Shown here: positions 7,710-16,260 of the stretch, piece by piece
Position numbering within the stretch: the first letter of the stretch is position 1
Layout: the number at the start of each line of letters is the position of its first letter
Assembly: GCA_009929445.1 (NCBI GenBank)
Contig: SAAL01000008.1
Span: 1 to 59,634 of the forward strand
Direction of reading: 5' to 3'
DNA from: Bacteroidia bacterium
GTDB taxonomy: Bacteria; Bacteroidota; Bacteroidia; Bacteroidales; Paludibacteraceae
Length of the DNA stretch: 59,634 nt
The notes under the pieces: generated by a model
Database searches by the model: none
Told to the model about the DNA's origin: nothing
What the model saw: the letters and a program-made list of their open reading frames with translations, nothing else
Made by a program: the position numbers and the translations under genes

Positions 7710-8363
7710 ATGCCTGTAAGTCCAAAAAAGAAAATCACCAAAGAGAACAACTTCAATTATAAAACAAATTTTCCCTCTCCTTTAGAGAGGGTTAGGGTGA
7801 GTTGGAAACCCGGCACCATGATTTACCCGCTTCCGGCGGTGATGATTTCGTGTGGCGAAACGGAAGAAGAATACAATATTATTACCATCAGTTGGGTGGG
7901 AACTATCTGTACAAATCCAGCCATGTGTTACATTTCGGTTCGTCCGGAACGGCATTCGTATGAAATAATAAAACGAACGGGTGAGTTTGTTATCAATCTG
8001 ACCAACGAAGAACTGGCTCGCGCTACCGATTGGTGCGGAGTACGGAGCGGAAAAGATTACAACAAATTCAGGGAAATGGAACTTACACCCGCCGCAGCTG
8101 AAAAAATTAAAGCACCGATAATAGCTGAAGCGCCCATTTGTATCGAATGTAAAGTCAGGGAAATCATTCCGTTGGGTTCGCATGATATGTTTATTACTGA
8201 AGTGGTAAATGTGCAGGCCGACGCCCGCTATATCGATAAAAAAACGGATAAATTTGATATGCAAAAAGCCAAACTTATCGCTTATTCGCACGGACATTAT
8301 TACAAGTTAGGAGAAGAAATCGGACGGTTTGGATGGACGGTGAGGAAGAAACCAGCCCCTTAA
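7710..8363 (+). CDS. Flavin reductase family protein
   Basis: FMN-binding split-barrel protein of the flavin reductase-like family (DIM6/NTAB type), predicted to bind FMN and reduce flavin or act in an NAD(P)H-dependent oxidoreductase pair. KPGTMIYPLPAVMISCG, TISWVGTICTNPAMCYISVRP and the family's EFVINLTNEE block are present. The ATG at 7710 gives 217 aa. Residues about 21-31 (PSPLERVRVS) are encoded by a REP-like palindrome at 7773-7800 that is read through in frame just before the conserved domain, so the N-terminal 30 residues are non-canonical. A start downstream of the palindrome would need a non-ATG codon. Confidence 0.9.
   Translation: MPVSPKKKITKENNFNYKTNFPSPLERVRVSWKPGTMIYPLPAVMISCGETEEEYNIITISWVGTICTNPAMCYISVRPERHSYEIIKRTGEFVINLTNEELARATDWCGVRSGKDYNKFREMELTPAAAEKIKAPIIAEAPICIECKVREIIPLGSHDMFITEVVNVQADARYIDKKTDKFDMQKAKLIAYSHGHYYKLGEEIGRFGWTVRKKPAP
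7773..7800 (+). repeat. REP-like palindrome inside a coding region
   Basis: CCCTCTCC-TTTA-GAGAGGG then TTAGGGTGAG. The reverse complement of 44742-44771 has the same layout, so this is a dispersed repeat, here translated within the flavin reductase gene. Confidence 0.75.
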
Positions 8364-8364
8364 A

Positions 8365-8404
8365 CCTGCCTGGTTTATCCCGTCCTGTCAGAGCGGCAGG
8401 CAGG
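8365..8404. repeat. Inverted repeat between flavin reductase gene and glyA
   Basis: ACCTGCCTG (8365-8373) and CAGGCAGGT (8396-8404) are exact inverted arms around a GC-rich spacer. It can act as a terminator-like hairpin and shares the GGCAGGCAGG motif with 44719-44738. No T-run follows. Confidence 0.55.
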
Positions 8405-8487
8405 TCACCCGAAAGGAGACTTTCTCTGACGAAAATATCCATTAAAAAACACAATTAATAGAAATTAAAAATATATACCAAAGAACA

Positions 8488-9768
8488 ATGACACGAGACA
8501 CACAAATTTTTGACATTATCAGACGTGAAAAAGAGCGTCAGATGAAAGGAATCGAACTTATTGCATCCGAAAACTTCGTTAGCAATCAGGTGCTGGAAGC
8601 GATGGGTTCAGTATTAACCAATAAATATGCCGAAGGTTATCCCGGTAAGCGCTATTACGGCGGATGCGAAGTGGTGGACGAGAGCGAACAACTTGCCATT
8701 GACCGTATTAAGGAAATTTTCGGAGCCGAATGGGCTAACGTACAGCCGCACTCCGGCGCACAAGCCAACATGGCTGTATTCCTTGCCTGCCTGAATCCGG
8801 GAGATAAATTTCTGGGATTAAACCTGGCACACGGTGGCCATCTTTCACACGGTTCGCCTGTGAACAGTTCGGGGATTTTGTATAAAGCGCTGGAATACAA
8901 CGTAAAAGAAGAAACAGGACGTGTGGATTACGACCAAATGGAAGAAGTGGCACTGCGAGAACGCCCGAAACTGATTATCGGCGGCGGATCAGCCTATTCC
9001 CGCGAATGGGATTACAAACGGATGCGTGAAATTGCAGATGAAATTGGCGCAATTTTTATGGTTGACATGGCTCATCCGGCCGGATTAATTGCTGCCGGAT
9101 TGCTTGAAAATCCGGTGAAACATGCGCATATCGTTACTTCCACTACTCACAAAACGCTTCGCGGACCACGTGGAGGGATTATTTTACTTGGAAAGGATTT
9201 TCCGAATCCATGGGGCAAAACCACTCCGAAAGGAGAAGTAAAAATGATGTCAGCCCTACTCGATTCAGCCGTTTTTCCGGGAATCCAGGGCGGTCCGCTG
9301 GAACACGTCATTGCTGCCAAAGCCGTTTCTTTCGGCGAATGTCTGCAGCCAGAGTACAGGGAATATCAGATTCAGGTGAAGAAAAATGCGGCTGCATTGG
9401 CTGAAGCATTGGTAAAACGCGGTTTCAAAATCATCTCCGGCGGAACAGACAATCACTCCATGCTGGTGGATTTGCGCTCCAAATATCCCGATCTGACCGG
9501 AAAAGTGGCTGAAAAAATACTGGTGGAAGCCGATATTACCTGCAACAAAAACATGGTTCCGTTCGACAGCCGTTCTGCATTCCAGACTTCGGGAATTCGC
9601 CTGGGAACACCTGCAATAACCACCCGGGGCGCCAAAGAGCCATTGATGGAAGAAATTGCAGAAATGATTGAAACCGTACTTTCAAATGTAGGTAATGAAG
9701 AAGTAATACAGTCGGTAAAAGAACGGGTAAACAAAACAATGAGCCAATATCCGTTGTTTTCCTATTAA
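8488..9768 (+). CDS. glyA: Serine hydroxymethyltransferase
   Basis: PLP enzyme that interconverts serine and glycine while loading tetrahydrofolate with a one-carbon unit. The 426 aa protein shows the family's start ([21 protein letters not shown]), the [14 protein letters not shown] block, and the PLP lysine in [13 protein letters not shown]. It supplies methylene-THF, later used by ThyA encoded at 48396. The stop codon overlaps a spurious upstream ATG for phoH (TAATG at 9766-9770). Confidence 0.98.
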   Translation: MTRDTQIFDIIRREKERQMKGIELIASENFVSNQVLEAMGSVLTNKYAEGYPGKRYYGGCEVVDESEQLAIDRIKEIFGAEWANVQPHSGAQANMAVFLACLNPGDKFLGLNLAHGGHLSHGSPVNSSGILYKALEYNVKEETGRVDYDQMEEVALRERPKLIIGGGSAYSREWDYKRMREIADEIGAIFMVDMAHPAGLIAAGLLENPVKHAHIVTSTTHKTLRGPRGGIILLGKDFPNPWGKTTPKGEVKMMSALLDSAVFPGIQGGPLEHVIAAKAVSFGECLQPEYREYQIQVKKNAAALAEALVKRGFKIISGGTDNHSMLVDLRSKYPDLTGKVAEKILVEADITCNKNMVPFDSRSAFQTSGIRLGTPAITTRGAKEPLMEEIAEMIETVLSNVGNEEVIQSVKERVNKTMSQYPLFSY

Positions 9769-9779
9769 TGCCCCACGAA

Positions 9780-9800
9780 CCTTTCCAAAGGGGAGGCTTA
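9780..9800. repeat. REP-like palindrome before phoH
   Basis: CCTTTCC-AAAGGGGAGGC, in inverted orientation to the related copy at 9845-9872. The two bracket the phoH ATG at 9807. The AGGGGAGG run accidentally resembles a strong Shine-Dalgarno sequence. Confidence 0.6.
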
Positions 9801-9806
9801 AGTTTT

Positions 9807-10823
9807 ATGAGCAAAAAAAACAATGACATAGAGAAAGTTGACGGCCCCTCCTTTGAAGGGGTTGAGGAGGCTTCGGTTTTCTCACTCTCCGAACATACGG
9901 ACACGACCACATTTTATGGAATAAACAACAGCAACATCTTACTGCTGAAAAACTTATTTCCAAATATCCGGATTATAGCACGCGGACATGTGATCAAAAT
10001 TCAGGGCAGTGATGCCGAAATGGAGATTTTCAAAAACGCACTCGGACGGCTTGAACTTTTCGTCCTGAATAATAATTCGTTGTCGCACGAAAATATTATT
10101 GAAATAGTTAAAGGACAGCAGCCTGCCGAAATAACTTTTGAGAACCTGATTCTGCATGGCGTAAATGGCAAATCTATCATGGCCCGCACCAAAAATCAGC
10201 AAAAGTTGGTTAACGATTTCGAAACCAACGATTTGCTTTTTGCTATCGGACCCGCCGGATCGGGTAAAACCTATACAGCCATTGCGCTGGCGGTGAGAGC
10301 TTTGAAAAATCGCGAAAAAAAGAAAATCATTCTGAGCCGTCCGGCGGTGGAGGCAGGTGAAAAACTGGGTTTTCTGCCCGGCGATATGAAGGAAAAAATT
10401 GATCCGTATCTGCAACCGCTTTACGATGCACTTCAGGACATGCTGCCTGCCGCCAAACTGAAAGATTACATGGAAAACGGCACCATTCAGATTGCACCGC
10501 TGGCATTTATGCGCGGACGAACACTGAGCGACGCTGTGGTAATTCTCGATGAGGCACAAAACTCCACAACCATGCAGATAAAAATGTTTCTGACACGCAT
10601 GGGGCTGAATACCAAAATGATAGTAACAGGCGACATTACACAAATCGACCTGCCGATGCAACAAAAATCAGGATTGATAGATGCACTGGAAGTGCTACGA
10701 AACGTCAAAGGAATTGCAAAAATTGAATTTGACAAAGGGGATATTGTCCGTCACAAGTTGGTTCAACGGATAGTAGAGGCGTATGAGAAAGCTGCCCCCC
10801 GTCCCCCTAAAGGGGGAGTTTAA
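9807..10823 (+). CDS. PhoH family ATPase
   Basis: RNA-associated P-loop ATPase of the PhoH/YbeZ family, 338 aa from the ATG at 9807. A KH-like N-terminal segment precedes Walker A G-P-A-G-S-G-K-T, the family block LSRPAVEAGEKLGFLPGD, Walker B VVILDEAQN and MIVTGDITQIDLP. YbeZ-type members work with the endoribonuclease YbeY in rRNA maturation; no ybeY is visible here. Oddly, both ends are encoded by REP-like palindromes: GPSFEGVEE near residues 14-22 and PRPPKGGV at the C-terminus. A longer start at 9768 overlaps glyA and would add another repeat-encoded stretch, so 9807 is preferred. Confidence 0.93.
   Translation: MSKKNNDIEKVDGPSFEGVEEASVFSLSEHTDTTTFYGINNSNILLLKNLFPNIRIIARGHVIKIQGSDAEMEIFKNALGRLELFVLNNNSLSHENIIEIVKGQQPAEITFENLILHGVNGKSIMARTKNQQKLVNDFETNDLLFAIGPAGSGKTYTAIALAVRALKNREKKKIILSRPAVEAGEKLGFLPGDMKEKIDPYLQPLYDALQDMLPAAKLKDYMENGTIQIAPLAFMRGRTLSDAVVILDEAQNSTTMQIKMFLTRMGLNTKMIVTGDITQIDLPMQQKSGLIDALEVLRNVKGIAKIEFDKGDIVRHKLVQRIVEAYEKAAPRPPKGGV
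9845..9872 (+). repeat. REP-like palindrome within phoH (5' end)
   Basis: CCCCTCC-TTTGAA-GGGG followed by TTGAGGAGGC, translated as residues of PhoH. Inverted partner at 9780-9800. Confidence 0.6.
10802..10817 (+). repeat. REP-like palindrome at the phoH 3' end
   Basis: TCCCCCTAAAGGGGGA forms the last codons of phoH, just before the stop. An inverted copy at 10898-10919 gives a REP pair about 80 bp apart, resembling a REPIN. Confidence 0.7.
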
Positions 10824-10897
10824 TCCCATATCAAATTGTTTTTTATACAAAATAGATATTCAAAAACAAAATCAATCTAATTTAATGCTTTCCAATT

Positions 10898-10919
10898 CCC
10901 CCTTTAGGGGGTAAGGGGG
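10898..10919 (-). repeat. REP-like palindrome before purC
   Basis: CCCCCTTTAGGGGG then TAAGGGGG. Its reverse complement closely matches the phoH-terminal copy (CCCCCTAAAGGGGGA preceded by a C-rich run). Confidence 0.7.
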
Positions 10920-10931
10920 CAAATACATATT

Positions 10932-11879
10932 ATGAACGCACTTACAAAAACAGACTTCCATTTAGATGGACAAACAAACGTGTATCACGGCAAAGTACGG
11001 GATGTGTACACCGTGAAAAATGATTTATTGGTGATGGTTGCTACCGACCGCATTTCGGCTTTTGACGTGGTGCTGCCCGAAGGTATTCCGTACAAAGGAC
11101 AGATGCTCAACCAGATAGCAGCTCAGTTTCTGGATGCTACCGCTGATATAGTACCCAACTGGAAACTTGCCACACCCGATCCGATGGTCACCGTGGGACT
11201 TCGCTGCGAAGGTTTTCCGGTGGAAATGATTGTACGCGGTTACCTCTGCGGAAGTGCCTGGAGAACCTACAAAAGCGGCGTACGTGAGATTTGCGGAGTA
11301 AAAATTCCGGATGGAATGCGCGAAAACGAGAAGTTCCCTACTCCAATCGTAACACCGACCACGAAGGCTCAGCAAGGACTTCATGATGAAGACATTTCAA
11401 AAGAAGAAATTCTGAAACAAGGTCTTGCAACACCCGAAGAATACGAACTGCTGGAAAAATATACGCTTGCCCTTTTCCAACGCGGTACGGAAATGGCAGC
11501 CAAACACGGGCTGATTTTGGTGGATACCAAGTATGAATTCGGAAAACGTGACGGCAAAATTTACCTGATGGACGAAATCCACACGCCCGACAGTTCGCGA
11601 TACTTCTATGCCGAAGGCTACGAAGAACGTTTTGCCAAAGGAGAACCGCAGAAGCAGCTTTCCAAAGAATTTGTACGTGAATGGCTAATGGAGAATGGTT
11701 TCCAGGGCAAACCCGGGCAGCAGGTGCCCGAAATGACTCCCGAAATAGTAAAAGGCATAAGCGAACGATACATCGAACTGTTCGAAAATATCACCGGAAA
11801 CCGCTTCGATAAGTCTGATACGACTCAGGTAGCACTGCGCATAGAAAAAAACATAACGGATTACCTGAATACAATCTAA
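10932..11879 (+). CDS. purC: Phosphoribosylaminoimidazole-succinocarboxamide synthase
   Basis: SAICAR synthase, ATP-dependent joining of aspartate to CAIR in purine synthesis. The 315 aa size is the longer form typical of Bacteroidetes and eukaryote-like SAICAR synthases. Motifs: [11 protein letters not shown] (phosphate-binding N-terminus), [30 protein letters not shown] and LVDTKYEFG. It stands alone between a REP palindrome and a strong terminator, so it is probably monocistronic or read through from phoH. Confidence 0.97.
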   Translation: MNALTKTDFHLDGQTNVYHGKVRDVYTVKNDLLVMVATDRISAFDVVLPEGIPYKGQMLNQIAAQFLDATADIVPNWKLATPDPMVTVGLRCEGFPVEMIVRGYLCGSAWRTYKSGVREICGVKIPDGMRENEKFPTPIVTPTTKAQQGLHDEDISKEEILKQGLATPEEYELLEKYTLALFQRGTEMAAKHGLILVDTKYEFGKRDGKIYLMDEIHTPDSSRYFYAEGYEERFAKGEPQKQLSKEFVREWLMENGFQGKPGQQVPEMTPEIVKGISERYIELFENITGNRFDKSDTTQVALRIEKNITDYLNTI

Positions 11880-11905
11880 AAAAATCAGTTCAAAACTACA
11901 AATTA

Positions 11906-11948
11906 AACTGTCAGTGTCGTGTTTAACGAATTCTGACAGTTTTTTTTC
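11906..11948 (+). terminator. purC terminator
   Basis: AACTGTCAG (11906-11914) pairs perfectly with CTGACAGTT (11933-11941), followed by a T-run. The remaining 250 bp up to the next gene holds only the promoter at 12075-12105. Confidence 0.85.
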
Positions 11949-12074
11949 CACAATCCTTCCATCTACGGCTTTCTGGCAACAAAAAAAACACACGTAGTAA
12001 GTAAAGTTTTTATGTTAAACGGATGTTTTTCCGTCAATATGCCTATATACGCTGAAACATCCACTGAGAAAAGG

Positions 12075-12105
12075 TTTGAAGCAGGATACCATTAACATAA
12101 TTTTG
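12075..12105 (+). promoter_or_regulatory. Promoter of the outer-membrane receptor gene
   Basis: TTTG (12075-12078), 19 nt, then TAATTTTG (12098-12105): an essentially ideal Bacteroidetes housekeeping promoter, about 95 nt upstream of the ATG at 12201. Confidence 0.75.
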
Positions 12106-12200
12106 CATTATTAATTATGTTTAATTTCAAATAAAAACATTTTTTCAAAACCCATCTTTCTATGCATTTACACTACTTTTGTGATCAAATTAACATAATT

Positions 12201-14702
12201 ATGAAAAAAACTTCTATTACCCTGCTACTCGCAGTTGTATGTATTTTATCCTCATTGGCGCAGGCACAGAATCCTGCCCAAATTTTCACCATTAAAGGAA
12301 CCGTTGTTGATTCTCTTTCAAACGAAACGGTTCCCTTCGTCACCGTTTCTGCATCAAAATCTACCATGCCTGTCATGCCATTTAAGCGGGTAGCCGCCGA
12401 TGCTCAGGGAAAGTTTGAATTCACTGTCAGCACATCGGAAGCGCTTATTCTTAAATTCGATGCAGTAGGAATGAAAACGACAGCCATTTCCGTGTCCGAT
12501 TTTTCAAACAAAACGATAGAACTGGGCAAAATCAGGATAGCAGCCAACGACAAAATGCTCTCAGAAGTAACTGTAATAGCCGCAAAACCTCTGGTGAAAG
12601 TTGATTTGGATAAAATCACCTACGACATGAAATCGGATCCAGAGTCGCAAACGTCCAGTACGCTCGAAATGCTGCGAAAAGTGCCCATGGTAACCGTAGA
12701 TGGTGATGAAAACATCCAGGTGAAAGGACAGTCGAACTTCAAGATTTTCATGAACGGAAAAGAAACCACGATGATTTCGAGCAACCCCTCGCAGGTGCTC
12801 AAAAGCATCCCTGCCAACACGGTGAAAAGCATCGAAGTTATCACCGAACCGGGTGCAAAGTACGAAGCAGAAGGTCTAGCCGGAATCATTAATATCATCA
12901 CCGAAAGTTCACTGAAAGGCTATACAGGTACCGTGAGAGCCGGAGTAGATAACTACGGAGCAGTCAACGGCGGCCTTTATTTTTCGACCAAAGTAGGAAA
13001 ATGGGGTATCACTACCAATCTGAATCAGGGTTTGTTCCGGAATCCGGGCGTCTCTGTCGAAACGAAAAGAGAAAGCTTTTATTCACCCGATTTCATGTAT
13101 TTCAATCAAAAAAACGAAGGGAAAAATACCGGAAATTTTCGTTACGGAAGTCTGAGTGTGAGCTACGAGATGGATTCGCTTAACCTTTTCACGCTGAGCG
13201 GAAACGGATTCGGAGGTGGCTACAACAGTAAAACCACGGGAAGCACCAACCTTCTCTCTCAATCCATGGAAACGGTTCAGCAATACAACAATTTAGCAGA
13301 AATGAAAGGAATCTGGGGCGGATACGAAGGGAGCATCGACTACCAGCGCTCATTCAGTAAGAAAGGAAAACTGCTGACCACTTCGTATAAAATGAGTTAT
13401 TCACCCCGCGGAAGCGATAATAATGTTGAAGTTGAGAATGTGATGAATTATTTTGACAACAAGCAGCACATCAAAAGTAATTCATCGGGCGCCGAACACA
13501 CTTTCCAGCTTGACTATACTGAACCATTCAACAAAAAACATGTGATTGAAATAGGGGCAAAATACATTTACCGTCTCAATCAGAGTGAAAACGACTATCA
13601 GCAGTACAATTTCGCAAAAAGCGCTTGGGAGGCAATGCCGGGCATTGTTGACAAAAAGATGACCCACTCCAACGGGATTCTGGGTGCGTACGGAAGCTAC
13701 ACCTACAAACTTGATAAATTCAGTGCACGTGCCGGCGGACGACTCGAACGAACCAACGCATCCATTCAATACAACGGCGATGAAGCGTTCACCCAAAAAC
13801 CGTTCACCAATCTGGTACCTTCTATCACACTGAGCTATCAGACTACGCCGGGATCCAACCTGCAACTTAGTTATACGCAGCGTATCAGCCGCCCTGACAT
13901 TACGTATTTGAATCCGTTCAGAAATATCTCCGATCCGAAAAACATATCGCAGGGAAATCCGGACCTGATACCTGAAATCAATAACTCCTTCAACCTGAAT
14001 TACAATTTATTTACTCAGAAAATCAATTTTAATTCGAGCATATTCACCTCTTTCGGCAATAATTCCATCGAGCAGGTGAGCATGCTGAGGGATACGGTGG
14101 TTTACTCCACGTACGAAAACACCGGCCGCTCACGCAGTACAGGTATTTCTGCTTATGTAAGGTGGCAGGTCACCAAAGATTTCAACTGGTATTTCAACGG
14201 AAACACCCGATACTCATACTTTTCGTTCACACAAAACAATAAACTGACCGAAAACAAAGGATTCAACTACGGAGCATTTTTAGGTGCAAGCTATTCGCTG
14301 CCAAAAAACTTCAGAGTAAACACTAACGGCGGCTATATGTCGCCCTCGGTTTCGCTGCAGGGAAAATCCAACGGTTTTTACCACTACAGTTTATCGCTTA
14401 CCAAAAGCTTTTTGCAACGAAAACTCAACATCTCGGCCAACGCCAACGGTTTTCTCCAAAAATTTGTCAGTTACAAAGGCTCAACTGAAACCGACACTTT
14501 CAGAAGTGAAAACATTATCACACGGAAATCACCCCGGTTTGGTATCAACGTGAGCTATACTTTCGGGCAGATGAAGGAACAGATAAAAAAAGCAGCTCGT
14601 GGTATTACCAACGACGATGTGAAAACCGGCGGTGGCGAAAATGCCACTCAGGTCGGTACAGGCACTCAGACAGGCACTCAGACAGGTACTACCGGAAATT
14701 AA
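12201..14702 (+). CDS. TonB-dependent receptor-like outer membrane protein
   Basis: An 833 aa outer-membrane beta-barrel protein. Signal peptide MKKTSITLLLAVVCILSSLAQAQ supports the start at 12201 over an in-frame ATG 13 codons earlier. A CarboxypepD_reg-like domain (about 30-110) precedes a plug-like segment (LEMLRKVPMVTVDGDENIQVKG, then PGAKYEAEGLAGIINI), followed by a long barrel (OMP_b-brl_3 type) of alternating aromatic strands. No SusD partner is next to it, so the ligand is unknown. The C-terminus is unusual: after the last barrel strand (SYTFG) there is a charged helix and a G-T-Q-T repeat tail (GTQTGTQTGTTGN) encoded by a short direct repeat, where most barrels end in an aromatic residue. 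Confidence 0.88.
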   Translation: MKKTSITLLLAVVCILSSLAQAQNPAQIFTIKGTVVDSLSNETVPFVTVSASKSTMPVMPFKRVAADAQGKFEFTVSTSEALILKFDAVGMKTTAISVSDFSNKTIELGKIRIAANDKMLSEVTVIAAKPLVKVDLDKITYDMKSDPESQTSSTLEMLRKVPMVTVDGDENIQVKGQSNFKIFMNGKETTMISSNPSQVLKSIPANTVKSIEVITEPGAKYEAEGLAGIINIITESSLKGYTGTVRAGVDNYGAVNGGLYFSTKVGKWGITTNLNQGLFRNPGVSVETKRESFYSPDFMYFNQKNEGKNTGNFRYGSLSVSYEMDSLNLFTLSGNGFGGGYNSKTTGSTNLLSQSMETVQQYNNLAEMKGIWGGYEGSIDYQRSFSKKGKLLTTSYKMSYSPRGSDNNVEVENVMNYFDNKQHIKSNSSGAEHTFQLDYTEPFNKKHVIEIGAKYIYRLNQSENDYQQYNFAKSAWEAMPGIVDKKMTHSNGILGAYGSYTYKLDKFSARAGGRLERTNASIQYNGDEAFTQKPFTNLVPSITLSYQTTPGSNLQLSYTQRISRPDITYLNPFRNISDPKNISQGNPDLIPEINNSFNLNYNLFTQKINFNSSIFTSFGNNSIEQVSMLRDTVVYSTYENTGRSRSTGISAYVRWQVTKDFNWYFNGNTRYSYFSFTQNNKLTENKGFNYGAFLGASYSLPKNFRVNTNGGYMSPSVSLQGKSNGFYHYSLSLTKSFLQRKLNISANANGFLQKFVSYKGSTETDTFRSENIITRKSPRFGINVSYTFGQMKEQIKKAARGITNDDVKTGGGENATQVGTGTQTGTQTGTTGN

Positions 14703-14736
14703 CGGTACGGAGTTCATTACTTACTAACATGTAAAA

Positions 14737-14777
14737 AAGGTTCGGTGAATGCCTGAAAAGGCAAATCACCGAACCTT
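14737..14777. terminator. Bidirectional terminator between receptor gene and smpB
   Basis: AAGGTTCGGTGA (14737-14748) and TCACCGAACCTT (14766-14777) are a perfect 12-bp inverted repeat, with an inner GCCT/AGGC stem. It serves the converging genes on both strands. Confidence 0.85.
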
Positions 14778-14860
14778 AATTTTTGCTTTCCGAAGCTTTA
14801 TAATGATATGAATCAGGTAATTAAACTCACCGAACAAAAGAAATCTCCTGAAATGAATGA

Positions 14861-15316
14861 TTATTTTTTCATCATCCGGTCCATCTCGCGCTTATCGTCT
14901 TTTTCTTTCAGTGTCTGCCGCTTGTCATACATTTTTTTACCGCGTGCCAGACCTATTTCAAGTTTTGCAAGTCCTTTATCGGTTACAAACAATTTGATGG
15001 GAATAATCGTATTGCCCGTTTCTTTTGTTGCCCGGAGCAGTTTGTTGAGCTCTTTTTTGGTGAGCAGTAGTTTACGGTCGCGCCGGGGCTCGTGATTGTT
15101 GTATGTACCGAAAAAATAAGTGGATATATTCATGTTTTTCACCCACAGTTCGTTGTTGATAAAAGTGCAGTAAGTCTCTGTAAGAGAAGCTTTTCCGTCG
15201 CGTATCGACTTAATTTCAGTGCCGAATAACTGAATGCCTGCTACGTAACGGTCAAGGATTTCATAATCGAATGCAGCGCGTTTGTTTTTTATAACTATGG
15301 TTGATTTCTTAAACAT
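14861..15316 (-). CDS. smpB: SsrA-binding protein SmpB
   Basis: Binds tmRNA and delivers it to stalled ribosomes in trans-translation. The 151 aa protein starts at the ATG at 15316 ([20 protein letters not shown]); the longer frame upstream is intergenic and would run into the divergent gene. Family motifs: [32 protein letters not shown], and the basic C-terminal tail [21 protein letters not shown]. Divergent from the bifunctional nuclease gene. tmRNA itself is not in this window. Confidence 0.97.
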   Translation of the reverse strand: MFKKSTIVIKNKRAAFDYEILDRYVAGIQLFGTEIKSIRDGKASLTETYCTFINNELWVKNMNISTYFFGTYNNHEPRRDRKLLLTKKELNKLLRATKETGNTIIPIKLFVTDKGLAKLEIGLARGKKMYDKRQTLKEKDDKREMDRMMKK

Positions 15317-15339
15317 CCTGTTTATTTTACAATTTCCGG

Positions 15340-15347
15340 CAAATTTA
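15340..15347 (-). promoter_or_regulatory. Likely smpB promoter (-7 element)
   Basis: Reads TAAATTTG on the minus strand, 24 nt before the smpB ATG. No clear TTTG at -33, hence moderate confidence. Confidence 0.45.
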
Positions 15348-15480
15348 AGCATAAGTTGGAAATAATTGAAAAAAGAGATGAAAGTTGCTGCAATAAATAG
15401 GTTGGATGGACTATTTTTAATCCCAAAATGAACAGATTGTATAAAAAAATGCTTATTTTTGCTTAAATTTTTATCAGAAA

Positions 15481-16077
15481 ATGGCATCAGAAATCAGAAT
15501 ACATATTGCAGGAATGATCTACAACCAATCGCTGGGAGGTACCTATTCGTTGGTTTTGAGTGAAGACGGCGGGCAGAAAAGACGGTTTTCGGTTTTGATT
15601 GGCGAATCTGAAGCACAATCCATTGCCCTGAAACTGAACAATGCCAAGTCTCCGCGTCCGCTTTCGCACGATTTGATGAACTCGATCATCCGCGAGCTGC
15701 ATGCAAAAGTGGTCAAAGTGGTCATCTACGACCTGAACAACGATATTTTTTACTCTGAGATTTACCTCATACATGACAATAAGCCTGTAATCATCGACGC
15801 ACGCACTTCGGATGCTGTAGCGCTGGCTGTGCGCTGCGACGCACCCATTTACATTCATTCGGATATACTGGATATAGTAGGAACTGCCATCGACGAAGAA
15901 AAAACCGAAACCGATCAACCAATAGAGGAAGATCTGCTACGACCGGAAAACCTGAACGTAACTACATTGAAGAAAATCGGGACAGAAAAGCTGAAAGATC
16001 TGCTTGAGGTGGCTATCGAAGAAGAAAGATATGAAATAGCAGCCATGATCCGCGATGAAATTGAAAAACGAAAGTAG
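15481..16077 (+). CDS. Bifunctional nuclease family protein with UVR domain
   Basis: A 198 aa cytoplasmic protein. Residues about 20-135 are the bifunctional nuclease domain (DUF151), with [19 protein letters not shown] and [21 protein letters not shown] typical; family members in plants and Thermotoga degrade DNA and RNA. The C-terminal 35 residues ([27 protein letters not shown]) are a UVR motif as in UvrB/UvrC and ClpC adaptors. This two-domain form is common in Bacteroidetes. A TATTTTTG element (15454-15461) lies 19 bp before the ATG. Confidence 0.92.
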   Translation: MASEIRIHIAGMIYNQSLGGTYSLVLSEDGGQKRRFSVLIGESEAQSIALKLNNAKSPRPLSHDLMNSIIRELHAKVVKVVIYDLNNDIFYSEIYLIHDNKPVIIDARTSDAVALAVRCDAPIYIHSDILDIVGTAIDEEKTETDQPIEEDLLRPENLNVTTLKKIGTEKLKDLLEVAIEEERYEIAAMIRDEIEKRK

Positions 16078-16084
16078 AGAAATA

Positions 16085-16145
16085 GTTCGGAGTTTTGAGT
16101 TCGGAGTTTTGAGTTCTGATTTCTGACTTCTGACTTCTGACTTCA
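16085..16145 (+). repeat. Heptamer repeat array after the bifunctional nuclease gene
   Basis: TTCGGAGTTTTGAG twice, then TTCTGAT and three TTCTGAC units. Same 7-nt family as 2130-2186. Confidence 0.75.
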
Positions 16146-16260
16146 GTGTTGGCTTTTTGGAAACTGCATGCCGACTGTATTTAATCGTTTTTCAAAAAAA
16201 AACAACTGGAAAGTAAAAATACAAAAATAAAATCAGATAAATTTACCAAAAAACACAAAC

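Noticed and set aside
9768-9806. PhoH start at 9768 overlapping the glyA stop (TAATG)
   Set aside because: The added residues are encoded by a REP-like palindrome and not expected in the family; ATG 9807 is preferred, although coupling through TAATG cannot be excluded.
14808-15095. 95-codon plus-strand frame
   Set aside because: Antisense to smpB, which is certain; low-complexity Ser/Leu translation.
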